The position numbers and the translations under genes were made by a program. From Gemmatimonadota bacterium (GTDB taxonomy: Bacteria > JAAXHH01): a stretch of DNA of 64,000 nt. The notes beneath the pieces are model-generated. The model ran no database searches. It was given only the letters and a program-made list of their open reading frames with translations, and had not been told where the DNA came from. The DNA lies in contig JAPOZT010000034.1 in the NCBI GenBank assembly GCA_026705925.1, forward strand, positions 186,001 to 250,000, in the 5' to 3' direction. Position 1 is the stretch's first letter, and each line of letters begins with the position of its first letter. Of this stretch, positions 1 through 9,050 are shown piece by piece.

Positions 1-381
1 GTCCAGGTCGTGGTGCCGGATGATGGCCTGCTGCAGCGTCGTCGTGTAGTCGTACCGGTTCATCCAGTCCTGGTGACTCAGCACGGCTTCTATGGCTGCG
101 GGAGAGGCGCCCAGGGGATTCTCGTTGAAGGCCAGCCGCACCCGGCCCGGCTCGAGCCCTACGCTTCTTACGTCCGCGGGACGGCGGCCCGCGAGCTGGG
201 CCGCAACCGCTTCCCTTGAATGAAGTCCCGCCGCCAGCGCGACCGGGCCCGCCGGTCCGCCCAGTCCGTCCAGGCCCGCCAACGCGGCCGCGCCCGCCAG
301 GCCGCCCAGGCCGCCCAGGCCGCCGCGGAGGAAGTCCCTGCGCGATACGGGATCGTCCCCGATGTAATCGTCAGCGTTCAA
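1..381 (-). CDS. Tat-exported HisC-like PLP aminotransferase (3' part beyond window)
   Basis: The frame is open for 127 codons from a TTG at 381 leftward to the window edge; no stop is seen, so the gene is truncated. The N-terminus has a twin-arginine motif SRRDFL at residues 13-18, followed by a Gly/Leu/Ala-rich hydrophobic stretch to about residue 45, which predicts Tat export. Residues 85-91 read FNENPLG, the N-terminal signature of class I/II aminotransferases of the histidinol-phosphate aminotransferase type. The TTG shares bases with the TGA stop of the upstream rel gene (TTGA), so the two are probably translationally coupled. No in-frame ATG exists before about residue 107, which supports the TTG start. 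The catalytic lysine region is outside the window, so substrate cannot be judged. An exported HisC-like enzyme is unlikely to be the histidine-pathway enzyme. Confidence 0.72.
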   Translation of the reverse strand, partial: MNADDYIGDDPVSRRDFLRGGLGGLGGLAGAAALAGLDGLGGPAGPVALAAGLHSREAVAAQLAGRRPADVRSVGLEPGRVRLAFNENPLGASPAAIEAVLSHQDWMNRYDYTTTLQQAIIRHHDLD

Positions 382-2633
382 TTGCCGGGTTCCTGCTCGA
401 GGTGGTCGAAGACGTCCTCCGACACGTTGCCGTACTTCACGCCCGTTTCTCGTTCCACCCGGTCCACGCCCTTTATCTTCTTTATGCGGACGATCAGTCG
501 GTCCAGCTGGCTGAGATGTTCCACCTCGATGCCGAAATTACCGTCCGCCATCCCGTCCGTGGTGTCCATCGCGGCGTGGGTGATGTTGATGCCGGCGTCG
601 GTAATCGTCCGGGAGATCTCGTTGAGCAGGCCGGGCCGGTCGGAACCGAAGATGCGCAGGCCGACGATGAAGAACTGGTCCTTCTCCACGTCCCAGTGCA
701 CCTCGAGGCGCCGCTCCAGGTCGTCCACAATGTTCGCACATTCCTTGTTATGCACCGTCACGCCGCGCCCGCGGGTGATGAATCCGATGATGGGATCTCC
801 CGGGACCGGCTGGCAGCACTGCGCGAAACGGATCATCAGGTTGTCGATGCCCGTGACTTTGACCCCGCCCCGAGATCGCCGCACCCGGTCCACGAACCGC
901 GTCAGCACCGACTCCCTGGGCGGTTCTTCCTCGGTAGGTTCCTCCGGAAGCAGCTTCTGGGCGACCTGGGCCGCGGAATACTCTCCCCGTCCGATCGCGG
1001 CATAGAGGCGATTCGTATCGGACAGCCCGTACTCCTTCGCGAGAGCATCCAGTTCGTCGGATACCTTGCGCTTGACCTTGAGCCGTTTCAGCTCCCGGTC
1101 CAACAGGTCTTCGCCGAGGCTGATGCTCTGTTCCAGCGTGGCCTTTCTGAACCACGACCGAATTTTGGAGGACGCCTTGGTCGTCTTGACGATATCCAGC
1201 CAGTACGAACTTGGCGTCTGGTGCGGGGAGGTGAAAATAGTGACCGTGTCGCCGTTCTGCAGCTTCCCGGCCAGCGGAGCGATGTTGCCGTTCACCTTCG
1301 CCCCGCTACAGTGGAGTCCGATGTCGGTGTGAATGGCGAAGGCGAAGTCAAGCACGCTGGCGCCCTGCGGCAGTTCCTTGAGATCTCCGCGCGGGGTGAA
1401 GACGAAGATGGCGTCGTCGTACAGGTCCATGCGGAGGTAGCTCATGAACTCCTTCGGATCGGTCATGTCGGTCTGCCAGTCCAGCGCCTGGCTGAGCCAG
1501 TCTTCCCGGCCCTCACCGTCCTGGACTTCCTCCCTGCCTTCTTTGTAGAGCCAGTGGGCAGCGATCCCCACTTCCGCGATCCGGTCCATTTCCCGCGTGC
1601 GGATCTGGATCTCGGCCGTTTCACCGTTGGACGCGATGATCGTGGTATGCAGGGACTGGTACATGTTCATCTTGGGACGGGAAACGTAGTCTTTGAAGCG
1701 GTCGAAGATGGGGGTGTAGAGGGTATGGATGATCCCGAGCGCGTGGTAGCAGTTGGGCACCGTGTCGGTCACGACCCGCAGCGCCAGCAGGTCGTAGATC
1801 TCCTCGAAAGGCCGGTTGCGGCGCTGCATCTTCGTAAAGATGCTGTAGAAATGCTTGGCCCGGCCGTTCACCGTGGCGTCGATGCCGGCGTCCTTCAGGG
1901 CCTTGACGATGGGCTGGCGAATCTCGTCGATCAGCTTCTCCCGTTCCGCCCGCTTCTGGTCCAGCTTGCTCGCGAGGTCCCGGTAGACGTCGGGAGACAG
2001 GTACTTCAGGCTGAGGTCTTCCAGTTCGGACTTGATCTTGGCCATGCCGAACCGGTGGGCGAGCGGCGCGTAGATCTCCCGCGTTTCGAGGGAGATCCGC
2101 TGCTGTTTCTCCTCTTCCAGGAAGGACAGCGTCCGCATGTTGTGGAGCCGGTCCGCAAGCTTGATGAGGATGATGCGCACGTCCTTCGCCATGGAAACGA
2201 GCATCTTGCGGAAATACTCGGCCTGGAGTTCCTCCTGGCTTCTGAAGGACAGCTCGGTGATCTTGGTGACGCCGTTCACCAGGACGGCCACTTCCTCGCC
2301 GAATTCCGCGGCCAGTTGTTCGATGGTCACGTCTTCCACGTCTTCCACCACGTCGTGCAGGAGCCCCGCCGCGATCGTCACGGCGTCCAGCTGCAGGCCG
2401 ATCAGCGTAAGCACCACCTGCGTGCAGTGCACCATAAAGGGCTCGCCGGACTTGCGGACCTGGCCCGCGTGGTGCAGGGTGCTGAAATGATAGGCCCTTT
2501 CGATGAGGTCCAACTGGGCTTCCAGCGCCTCGTCGGAGTCGATTTCCGGATGGGAAATGGCGTACTGCTCCAGCAGTACCTGGACCGGAACGATCGAGGA
2601 ATGGGTAAGGGCGTTTTCAACCGTGGCAGTCAT
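378..2633 (-). CDS. rel: Bifunctional (p)ppGpp synthetase/hydrolase (RelA/SpoT family)
   Basis: This 751-residue protein has the full long-RSH layout. The N-terminal HD hydrolase domain shows HHAGQ at 54-58 and the HD pair H93-D94 in LLHDVVED. The synthetase domain follows and contains RFKDYVSRPK and YQSLHT; the RxKD motif is the version found in bifunctional Rel/SpoT rather than the ExDD of synthetase-only RelA. A TGS domain (FVFTPRGDLKELP) and a C-terminal ACT domain (RPGLLNEISRTI) complete it. It acts in the cytosol, making and degrading (p)ppGpp in the stringent response, with the C-terminal half as the ribosome-sensing regulatory part. It is the only RSH gene in the window. The stop overlaps the TTG start of the aminotransferase. 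A TTGACC-17-TTTAAA promoter lies about 60 bp upstream. Confidence 0.96.
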   Translation of the reverse strand: MTATVENALTHSSIVPVQVLLEQYAISHPEIDSDEALEAQLDLIERAYHFSTLHHAGQVRKSGEPFMVHCTQVVLTLIGLQLDAVTIAAGLLHDVVEDVEDVTIEQLAAEFGEEVAVLVNGVTKITELSFRSQEELQAEYFRKMLVSMAKDVRIILIKLADRLHNMRTLSFLEEEKQQRISLETREIYAPLAHRFGMAKIKSELEDLSLKYLSPDVYRDLASKLDQKRAEREKLIDEIRQPIVKALKDAGIDATVNGRAKHFYSIFTKMQRRNRPFEEIYDLLALRVVTDTVPNCYHALGIIHTLYTPIFDRFKDYVSRPKMNMYQSLHTTIIASNGETAEIQIRTREMDRIAEVGIAAHWLYKEGREEVQDGEGREDWLSQALDWQTDMTDPKEFMSYLRMDLYDDAIFVFTPRGDLKELPQGASVLDFAFAIHTDIGLHCSGAKVNGNIAPLAGKLQNGDTVTIFTSPHQTPSSYWLDIVKTTKASSKIRSWFRKATLEQSISLGEDLLDRELKRLKVKRKVSDELDALAKEYGLSDTNRLYAAIGRGEYSAAQVAQKLLPEEPTEEEPPRESVLTRFVDRVRRSRGGVKVTGIDNLMIRFAQCCQPVPGDPIIGFITRGRGVTVHNKECANIVDDLERRLEVHWDVEKDQFFIVGLRIFGSDRPGLLNEISRTITDAGINITHAAMDTTDGMADGNFGIEVEHLSQLDRLIVRIKKIKGVDRVERETGVKYGNVSEDVFDHLEQEPGN

Positions 2634-2696
2634 CGGGACACTCGCCGCGCCAGCCCGACTGGGGGCCTGAACGCGCTTGACAGGGTTTCGGGGCGA

Positions 2697-2725
2697 TTTA
2701 AACTAATGCTTACCCCTTAGGTCAA
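2697..2725 (-). promoter_or_regulatory. Candidate sigma-70-type promoter for rel
   Basis: On the minus strand, TTGACC (2720-2725) and TTTAAA (2697-2702) are separated by 17 bp, giving an expected leader of roughly 55-60 nt before the rel ATG at 2633. The hexamers match consensus at five of six and four of six positions. This is pattern recognition only; no transcription start is known. Confidence 0.5.
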
Positions 2726-2766
2726 CCGACGCGGATTGCGTGTGTAACGTTTCTTATTTACAATAG

Positions 2767-2791
2767 GTTATCTTATATACTGTTAGATAAC
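2767..2791. repeat. Perfect 7-bp inverted repeat, possible operator
   Basis: GTTATCT (2767-2773) and AGATAAC (2785-2791) are perfect inverted copies separated by 11 AT-rich bases. The element sits about 40 bp upstream of the rel -35 box and 19 bp beyond the stop of the hydrolase gene. The AT-rich arms and lack of a T-tract argue against an intrinsic terminator, so a protein-binding site is the more natural reading. Nothing in the window identifies the protein. Confidence 0.35.
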
Positions 2792-2809
2792 GGGCGAATC
2801 GGACCGTTG

Positions 2810-4156
2810 TCAAGCCGGTTTTGACGGGCCCGGGAACAGGAAAGCCGATACTTCGTGGACGAATCGATCGAAGGCGGATCGGTATTCCGGGCCGATGCGG
2901 TGGGCGTTCCGGACATTCCTGATCATGGACCGGGTCTCTTTTCCCCGCCGGTCGTAGCGGTCCGGCAAGGGTTCTCCCGTGGTGAAGGGGAACTCGTGCA
3001 CGCCCAGGTCGAGGCGCAGGACGGGCGCCGGTTGCAGGTTCCATTCCGTCTGATTGGCGGATATGACCCGGTCGGCGGGATTGACGACCACCAGCAACCG
3101 GTCCTGGAGGTCCTTCATGCGCGCTGCGAGTGCGTCGCCGTGAAACAGCACCTCCTTCAGCCAGCGCAGCGGGGGATCGGCCAGTCGGCGGTGGCGGCCG
3201 TCGACCAGGTTTCCACGGCGGCCGTCGACGAGGTTTCCGCGGCGGCCGTCGACGAGGTTTCCGCGGTGGCCTTCTATCGCCCCGCTCGGGAATGACTCCG
3301 GGAATGACTCGCCGCTAAGATACGCCGACAGCCCCTTCGCGGCCGAATCGTCCATGATGAACAGGCTTTCGGGCCGGATGCCGCCGAGGGGCGCGCCGGA
3401 CGCGAATAGGGCGGCCCGCGCATCGGAGAACCGTCCGAAGGGATCGGCCAGCAACAGGACCAGGGCCAGGTAGCCGCCCGCCGAGTAACCCAGGAAGCGC
3501 GCCTGCGCCCCGGCCCTGCAGGATGCATGCTCGCCCCCTTCGATGCGCGCGACCAGGTCCGCGGCGTCGAAGCAGGACTGCAGCCCGCCCAGGCAGTACC
3601 GTTCGGGCGCCCGGCCCAGTCTTTCGCTGATCCGGCCGTTGAAGGGGCTGGTCCGCCCGTTGCCGGTCGTGGCGGCGCGGCGGGCGGCGATCCGCGTCTG
3701 TTCCTGCACGCTCCATAGATCCGATCGCCTCCCCACGTGGAAGGACAGGGGGAAGAGGATGACGGGGATGCCGAGCCGCAGGGCGAAGCTGGCGGCCCAG
3801 GGCAGCATCCTGGCGTAGCTGCCCTCGTTCAGCCCGTGGAAGATGACCAGGACCTCGCCGGCGCCCGCCGCGGGCAGATCGACCGGTTCCACCATGAGGT
3901 AGTTGAACCCGCGGTTCTCCGCAATGTCCCGGTCCTCCGGCAGCAACAGGCCGGTCCAGCGGGATTCGAAACGGGGGCGGCGCAGCCGGAAGCGTCCGTC
4001 GTCGACGGGATCGCCGCCCTTCCGGTACAGCCGGTTCAACTCATCGGGCTCGTATACGTTTCCGTGCACCTGGCGACCTCCTGCGCGTCCGATCCGGTCT
4101 GCACGTCCGGTTCGGGGCGGATGATCCGTATCGCGCTTATTTGAACATGCAACCAC
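2810..4156 (-). CDS. Predicted alpha/beta-hydrolase-fold protein
   Basis: This protein of 448 residues has the hallmarks of an alpha/beta hydrolase. HGLNEGSY lies near residue 110 (oxyanion-type HG). The nucleophile elbow GYSAGG, with Ser as likely nucleophile, follows near 225. A late acidic residue (VNPADRV) and a late His (GVHEFPF) could complete the triad. The HGLNE and ILFPLSFH segments resemble a DUF6051-like family; that assignment is from memory and tentative. Between fold and C-terminus lies a tandem peptide repeat, three copies of RRGNLVDG with the first changed. The farthest start is a GTG at 4156 that overlaps the divergent transporter gene; a GTG at 4069 is an equally plausible start. 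No signal peptide is clear. Substrate is unknown. Confidence 0.66.
   Translation of the reverse strand: MVACSNKRDTDHPPRTGRADRIGRAGGRQVHGNVYEPDELNRLYRKGGDPVDDGRFRLRRPRFESRWTGLLLPEDRDIAENRGFNYLMVEPVDLPAAGAGEVLVIFHGLNEGSYARMLPWAASFALRLGIPVILFPLSFHVGRRSDLWSVQEQTRIAARRAATTGNGRTSPFNGRISERLGRAPERYCLGGLQSCFDAADLVARIEGGEHASCRAGAQARFLGYSAGGYLALVLLLADPFGRFSDARAALFASGAPLGGIRPESLFIMDDSAAKGLSAYLSGESFPESFPSGAIEGHRGNLVDGRRGNLVDGRRGNLVDGRHRRLADPPLRWLKEVLFHGDALAARMKDLQDRLLVVVNPADRVISANQTEWNLQPAPVLRLDLGVHEFPFTTGEPLPDRYDRRGKETRSMIRNVRNAHRIGPEYRSAFDRFVHEVSAFLFPGPSKPA
3192..3271. repeat. 24-bp tandem repeat inside the hydrolase gene
   Basis: Three consecutive 24-bp units (3192-3215, 3216-3239, 3240-3263) plus an 8-bp partial copy. 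The second and third are identical; the first differs at two positions. The unit is a multiple of three and encodes the eight-residue repeat RRGNLVDG, so copy-number change would keep the frame. Confidence 0.9.
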
Positions 4157-6087
4157 AAGACCCCCGCCGCGTGACCCTACGCTCGATCCTGATCGGGATC
4201 GTCCTGGCCGTTTTCATCAGCCTGTGGATCCCCTACAACGTCTGGGTCGTGCGCGGGACATTCATGGACTTCGAGCATGTCTCGGCGTCTCTGATGGCGC
4301 CCTTCCTGTTCTTCGTCATCGTCGTGAACGGCCTGCTGCGCAAGTACCGCCCCACGGCCACGTTCTCCACGTCTGAACTCCTCGTCATCCTCGCCTTCGG
4401 CCTGATCGCTTCCACTGTGCCGTCCCACGCCTTCATGAGCTATTTCATCGGCGTGATCACCACCCCGTACTATTTTGCATCTGCCGAAAACCAGTGGGTA
4501 GAGGTTTTCTTCCAATACCTTCCGGCCTGGCTGCTGGTCGATCCCGAGGACCACACCATCCGCTGGTTCTACGAAGGGCTTCCCGCCTATGCCCGGCTGC
4601 CTTGGCGCCCCTGGGTCGTCCCGCTCTTCTGGTGGGGCACGTTCTTCATCGCCCTGTTCTTCGCGGGGTCCTGCCTGGTAGTGATCCTGCGGAAACAGTG
4701 GATCGTCCACGAGAAGCTCAGTTTCCCGCTGGCCCAGGTCATCGCCCAGGTCATCGACGAGCCCGGCGGCCGTTCGTTTCTGCCGCCCTTCATGCGGGGA
4801 AGGCTGTTCTGGATCGGGTTCTCGCTGCCGCTGGCCGTGATCAGCTGGAACATTGTTGACTACTTCACGCCGGTCGGGGTGATCCCCATCGGACAGCCCT
4901 ACGCGACGGACCTCGTCATCGGCCACCTGTTCCCCGCCATCAAGATCAAGATCAACATCTACCTCCTCTGCTTCGCCCTCTTCTCCCCTGTGGACATCCT
5001 GTTCAGCATCTGGGTCTTCCACCTGCTGGCCATCCTCGAGTCCGGCGGCATGAACGCCGTGGGCCTGCTGGAAACCGGGGCCTCGCCGGACGCCGCGGTG
5101 CGGCTGCAGGAGATCGGCGCCCTGATCGTCTTCGTGCTGTGGGGGTTCTGGATCGCCCGGCGCCACCTGTGGGACGTGGCGCGGAAAGCCCTGGGCCGGG
5201 CGCCGGAAGTGGACGATTCCGAGGAGTTCTTTTCCTACCGGGCGGCCGCCCTGGGCGTGTTGCTGGGCGTCGCCTACATGGCGGCCTTCCTGCACATGGC
5301 CGGCATGAGTCCTGTCATCATGGCGCCCTTCCTGTTTCTGCTCTTCATTTTCTACGTCGGCGTAGCCCGGATCGTGGCGGAGACCGGCCTGGTCGCCCTC
5401 GACCTGCCCATGAACTCCCACGAGTTCCTCATTCGCGGGGTGGGCTCCTCCGGCATAGATCCTTCGTCCCTGACGGTCTTTGGCCTGACCAACGCTTTCG
5501 CGCGGAACTGGAAGACCTTTACCATGGTCTCCGTTTCCCACATCACCCGGATCGGGGACCGGGTCTGGACCGACAAGAAGCTGATGTTCGCCGTGATCTG
5601 CGGGGCTTTTGCCCTGGCGTTCCTGATCGGCGCCGCATACACCGTCTATTCAGGATATGAGACCGTCGGCGCGTCTCAGTTCGACCAGTGGGCGTTCACC
5701 ACCGGGAACATCCACTTCTTCGAGAGCGTCAAGGTATGGATACAGAACCCGACCCGGTTGTCGGTCATGGAGACCGCCTGGTTTTTCCTCGGAGGTCTGG
5801 TCATGATGGTGCTGATCTTCCTCCGGTACAAGTTCCCGGGCTGGCCGCTGCATCCCGTCGGACTCACCATTGCCCGCGGGGTGGCGATCGACAACGGGGC
5901 CTTCACCCTCTTCGTCGCGTGGGCGGTCAAGGTCCTGCTGCTCCGGTCCGGCGGCATCAGCCTGTTCCGCCGCGCCCAGCCACTGATCATGGGGATGCTG
6001 GTCGGGTTCTGCACGGGACTCGTCCTGTCCAACCTCGTGGACATCATCTGGTTCCCGGGACAGGGCCACCGGATACACGGCTGGTAG
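4147..6087 (+). CDS. Polytopic membrane protein, OPT/DUF6785-like putative transporter
   Basis: The 646-residue product is almost entirely hydrophobic, with about 14 predicted membrane spans by eye, starting with ILIGIVLAVFISLWI at residues 14-28 and ending near the C-terminus. The layout, the SVPSHAFM-type region (here TVPSHAFMSYFIGV) and the conserved ARIVAETGL and SSGIDPSS segments resemble the DUF6785/DUF6784 membrane proteins often placed near the oligopeptide-transporter superfamily. Substrate is unknown. I chose the ATG at 4147; a TTG two codons upstream is also in frame. The gene is divergent from the hydrolase, and their 5' ends touch or overlap, so they probably share a control region. 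No ribosome site is obvious. Confidence 0.7.
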   Translation: MQPQDPRRVTLRSILIGIVLAVFISLWIPYNVWVVRGTFMDFEHVSASLMAPFLFFVIVVNGLLRKYRPTATFSTSELLVILAFGLIASTVPSHAFMSYFIGVITTPYYFASAENQWVEVFFQYLPAWLLVDPEDHTIRWFYEGLPAYARLPWRPWVVPLFWWGTFFIALFFAGSCLVVILRKQWIVHEKLSFPLAQVIAQVIDEPGGRSFLPPFMRGRLFWIGFSLPLAVISWNIVDYFTPVGVIPIGQPYATDLVIGHLFPAIKIKINIYLLCFALFSPVDILFSIWVFHLLAILESGGMNAVGLLETGASPDAAVRLQEIGALIVFVLWGFWIARRHLWDVARKALGRAPEVDDSEEFFSYRAAALGVLLGVAYMAAFLHMAGMSPVIMAPFLFLLFIFYVGVARIVAETGLVALDLPMNSHEFLIRGVGSSGIDPSSLTVFGLTNAFARNWKTFTMVSVSHITRIGDRVWTDKKLMFAVICGAFALAFLIGAAYTVYSGYETVGASQFDQWAFTTGNIHFFESVKVWIQNPTRLSVMETAWFFLGGLVMMVLIFLRYKFPGWPLHPVGLTIARGVAIDNGAFTLFVAWAVKVLLLRSGGISLFRRAQPLIMGMLVGFCTGLVLSNLVDIIWFPGQGHRIHGW

Positions 6088-6102
6088 GCGCTGCCGACCG
6101 GC

Positions 6103-6160
6103 GGTTATGCGGCCGGCAGGCGTTCCGGGTCGCCGGTTACGCGGCCGGCAGGCGTTCCGG
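6103..6160. repeat. 26-bp direct repeat downstream of the transporter gene
   Basis: Copies at 6103-6128 and 6135-6160 differ at one base and are separated by 6 bp (32-bp period). They lie 15 bp after the transporter stop and before the korA promoter. No coding potential is seen. Confidence 0.85.
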
Positions 6161-6221
6161 ACCGCCGATATACCTGGCGTGCGAGGGTGCGGGAAATGTT
6201 GCGATTCTTTGACGAATAGAA

Positions 6222-6251
6222 TTGACATTCGGGTGCCTAACTCCATATAAT
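6222..6251 (+). promoter_or_regulatory. Strong sigma-70-type promoter for korAB
   Basis: A perfect TTGACA (6222-6227) and a perfect TATAAT (6246-6251) are separated by 18 bp. Transcription would begin near 6258 and leave a leader of about 45 nt before the korA ATG at 6303. This is the best consensus promoter in the window. Confidence 0.8.
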
Positions 6252-6302
6252 CAAATGGTTTTGTGGATTTGAACCCACCTGGAGATCGCCGAGGGCCGTT
6301 TG

Positions 6303-8039
6303 ATGGATCAGCTTGACCTGACTATACGCATCGCCGGCGAGAACGGCGAAGGCGTGCTTACCGTCGGCGACGTGCTGGCCGAAGCGCTGGCCCGGTCCGG
6401 CCTGCACATCTATACCTTCAAGAACCTTCCCGCCGAAATCAAGGGCGGCGCGTCCATGACCCAGGTCAGGGTGCAGGACACGCCCGTGCGCTCGCCCGGC
6501 GACGCCCTGGACATCCTGATGGTCTGGAACCAGGAGAACTACGACATTCACGTGGGCGAGGTCAAGCCTACCGGCGTCGTGATCTACGATCCGGACGAAT
6601 GCGACGCGGACGAAAGCCTGGCACTGACGCAGATCGGCGTGCCGCTCCAGACGATCACGAAGACCGTCATCAAGACGATGAAGTCCAAGAACGTGCTGGC
6701 CTTCGGGATCCTGACCGCCTGCCTCGGCATTCCCTTCGATTCGGCGAAGCAGATGGTGTCCGAAAGCCGGTGGGGACGGCGCAAGGAGTTTCTCGAGTCC
6801 AATATCAACGCGTTGAAGCAGGCCTATGTCTACGTAGACGAAAACGGCATCGACCTGGGTCTCCGGGTCGCCGTCGAGCGCAAGAACGGACACGCCCAGC
6901 TGATCATGACGGGGAACGACGCGCTCTGCATGGGCGCCCTGGCCGCCGGTTGCCGGTACTACGCCGGGTATCCCATCACGCCGGCCAGCGACGTCATGGA
7001 GACGCTGGCGAAAGCGATGCCCAGGGTGGGCGGCGTCCTGATGCAGACCGAAGACGAGATCGCCGCCATCACCGCTTCCATCGGCGCATCTTTCACAGGC
7101 GCGAAGGTGATGACCGCCACGGCGGGGCCGGGCCTGTCCCTCATGGTCGAGGCCCTCGGCCTGGCGACCATGGAGGAGATCCCGCTCGTGGTCGTCGACG
7201 TCCAGCGCGGCGGTCCGAGTACCGGCATGCCCACCAAGACGGAGCAGTCGGACCTGAACCTGGCTATCCACGGCGCCCACGGCGAAGCGCCACGCATCGT
7301 GATCGCGGCCACCAATACCGAAGACTGTTTCTACACGGCGGTCAAGGCCTTCAATCTCGCGGAGAAGTACCAGACCCCGGTCATCCTGCTCAGCGACCAA
7401 CATCTCTCACAGCGCGCGCAGGTCATGTCCCGCCCCGATCTGAGCGAGGTCGAGATCGTCGAGCGCAAGCAGCCCGAACTGAACGGCAGCGTCACGCCCG
7501 AGGAGTTCGACCGGTACGAGATGACGGACGATTACATCTCCCCCATGCCCTTGCCGGGCCGCCATGGCCAGCACTACGTGGCCACGGGCCTGGAACACGA
7601 CGAGCACGCCCACATCGACTACTCGCCCGAAGCCCATATCCGCATGACCGAAAAGCGGCACCAGAAAATCGAATCCGCGGTGAACGAACCCGGGTTCGTC
7701 CAGCGGTACGGCGCGGAGGACGCCCAGCTCGGGCTGATCGGCTGGGGATCGTCGGAGGGTCCCATACTGGAAGCGCTGGACCGGACCCTGGCGAAGGGGT
7801 ACAAGGTCGCCGCCCTCATATTCAAGATGCTCCATCCCCTGCCGGAGAAGGAGGCCCGCGCCTTCATCGAATCCATCCCGGTGGTCTCGGTGGTGGAACT
7901 GAACGCCAGCGGGCAGTTCGCGAACTACCTGCAGGGCCGCCTGGCCGTTTCTCTCCAGCGGTTCAACATCATAACGGGACTGCCCTTCAAGGCGGGTGAG
8001 ATCGAGGAATACATCGAAGGAGTGCTGCAGTATGGCTGA
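6303..8039 (+). CDS. korA: 2-oxoacid:ferredoxin oxidoreductase, fused gamma-alpha subunit
   Basis: This 578-residue protein joins a gamma domain (residues 1 to about 185, starting with the GENGEGV motif at 12-18) to an alpha domain from about 197 (YYAGYPITPASD near 219-230, then ETEDE-like QTEDEIAA). This is the usual arrangement of the two-subunit 2-oxoglutarate or 2-oxoacid oxidoreductases, which convert a 2-oxoacid plus CoA to acyl-CoA and CO2 and reduce ferredoxin. The partner beta subunit follows with an 8-bp overlap. A ferredoxin gene lies 2 kb away and may be the electron acceptor. I chose the ATG at 6303 over an in-frame TTG directly before it. Substrate (2-oxoglutarate rather than pyruvate) is inferred from architecture only. 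Confidence 0.92.
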   Translation: MDQLDLTIRIAGENGEGVLTVGDVLAEALARSGLHIYTFKNLPAEIKGGASMTQVRVQDTPVRSPGDALDILMVWNQENYDIHVGEVKPTGVVIYDPDECDADESLALTQIGVPLQTITKTVIKTMKSKNVLAFGILTACLGIPFDSAKQMVSESRWGRRKEFLESNINALKQAYVYVDENGIDLGLRVAVERKNGHAQLIMTGNDALCMGALAAGCRYYAGYPITPASDVMETLAKAMPRVGGVLMQTEDEIAAITASIGASFTGAKVMTATAGPGLSLMVEALGLATMEEIPLVVVDVQRGGPSTGMPTKTEQSDLNLAIHGAHGEAPRIVIAATNTEDCFYTAVKAFNLAEKYQTPVILLSDQHLSQRAQVMSRPDLSEVEIVERKQPELNGSVTPEEFDRYEMTDDYISPMPLPGRHGQHYVATGLEHDEHAHIDYSPEAHIRMTEKRHQKIESAVNEPGFVQRYGAEDAQLGLIGWGSSEGPILEALDRTLAKGYKVAALIFKMLHPLPEKEARAFIESIPVVSVVELNASGQFANYLQGRLAVSLQRFNIITGLPFKAGEIEEYIEGVLQYG

Positions 8040-9015
8040 AGTCCGTACGGCCGACACCGCCAAGACCACGGCGCCCGAGCGTTCCGGTCAGGCCGGTCAG
8101 TCAGAGCCGGCCGAGCCGGCCAAGCCGCCCAAGCCGTCCGCAAAACGAACGCTCAAGGACTACCGGAGCGAAGTCAAGCCCACCTGGTGTCCCGGCTGCG
8201 GGGATTTCGGCGTGCTCGCCGCATTGCAGCGCGCGCTGGCCGAACGCAACCTGGATCCCAGGGACGTGGTCATCGTGTCGGGCATCGGCTGTTCCGGCCG
8301 GCTGCCTGAATTCGTCAATGCCTACGGCCTGCACGTGGTACACGGCCGGGCACTGCCCGCGGCCCAGGGCGTCAAGGCGGCCAATCCCGACCTGACCGTC
8401 ATCGCCGTCGGCGGCGACGGCGACGGGTTCGCTATCGGGGGCGGCCACGTGCCCCACGCCGTGCGGCGCAACCAGGACATTACCTACATCGTGATGGACA
8501 ACCAGGTGTACGGTCTGACCAAGGGCCAGCCCTCACCCAGCACGCCCACGGGGATGCAGGCGCTGCGGCGGAGCGTTTCCATGCCCAAGATGGCGCCCTA
8601 CGAAGGGGTGCTGGAAGGCCAGTTAAACATCCTGGCCATGGTGATCGTGTACGGCTGCAGTTTCGTTGCGCGCACATTCTCCAGCCAGGCGTCGGAAATG
8701 GCGAAAATCATCGGCCGGGGGCTCGATCACCCCGGGTTCGGCTTCGTCCACGCGATGAGTCCCTGCCCCACCTTCTACAACACCTACGACCCCTGGAAAG
8801 AGTCTTTCATGCCGTTGCCGGAAGACTGGGACACCGGCGACCGGATCAAGGCGATCGACATGGCCATGGAAGAGGTCGGCGACGGCGTCTTCCACAGCGG
8901 CGTGTTCTTCCAGGACGTGTACCGCACCTATACCGACAAATTGCAGGACGTGTACGCCAAGGCCTACGGCGACGAGCAGGCGACCATCGACGCCCTGATG
9001 GACCAGTACGCCTGA
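8032..9015 (+). CDS. korB: 2-oxoacid:ferredoxin oxidoreductase, beta subunit (TPP and Fe-S binding)
   Basis: The 327-residue beta subunit binds thiamine pyrophosphate through the GDGDGF segment near residues 128-133 and carries the cysteines expected for its [4Fe-4S] cluster: WCPGCG near 52-57, GIGCSGR near 83, and MSPCPTF near 243. It overlaps the 3' end of korA by 8 bp (ATG at 8032, korA stop at 8039), which implies translational coupling and an obligate complex. The first 45 residues form an Ala/Pro/Glu-rich extension that is not part of the family core and looks like a flexible tail. Other starts upstream are unlikely because the overlap junction is typical. Confidence 0.93.
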   Translation: MAEVRTADTAKTTAPERSGQAGQSEPAEPAKPPKPSAKRTLKDYRSEVKPTWCPGCGDFGVLAALQRALAERNLDPRDVVIVSGIGCSGRLPEFVNAYGLHVVHGRALPAAQGVKAANPDLTVIAVGGDGDGFAIGGGHVPHAVRRNQDITYIVMDNQVYGLTKGQPSPSTPTGMQALRRSVSMPKMAPYEGVLEGQLNILAMVIVYGCSFVARTFSSQASEMAKIIGRGLDHPGFGFVHAMSPCPTFYNTYDPWKESFMPLPEDWDTGDRIKAIDMAMEEVGDGVFHSGVFFQDVYRTYTDKLQDVYAKAYGDEQATIDALMDQYA

Positions 9016-9050
9016 GCCTGAGCGCCCGGTCGGTCTTTAATCCCTGAACA

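Noticed and set aside
378-2633. NMYQSLHT instead of NGYQSLHT in the Rel synthetase site
   Set aside because: The Met variant is normal in other bifunctional Rel proteins, for example in Firmicutes, so it is not an anomaly.
216-2720. An 834-codon open frame on the plus strand opposite rel
   Set aside because: It is the antisense shadow of rel; high GC leaves the opposite strand open. The product is low-complexity and has no recognisable domain.
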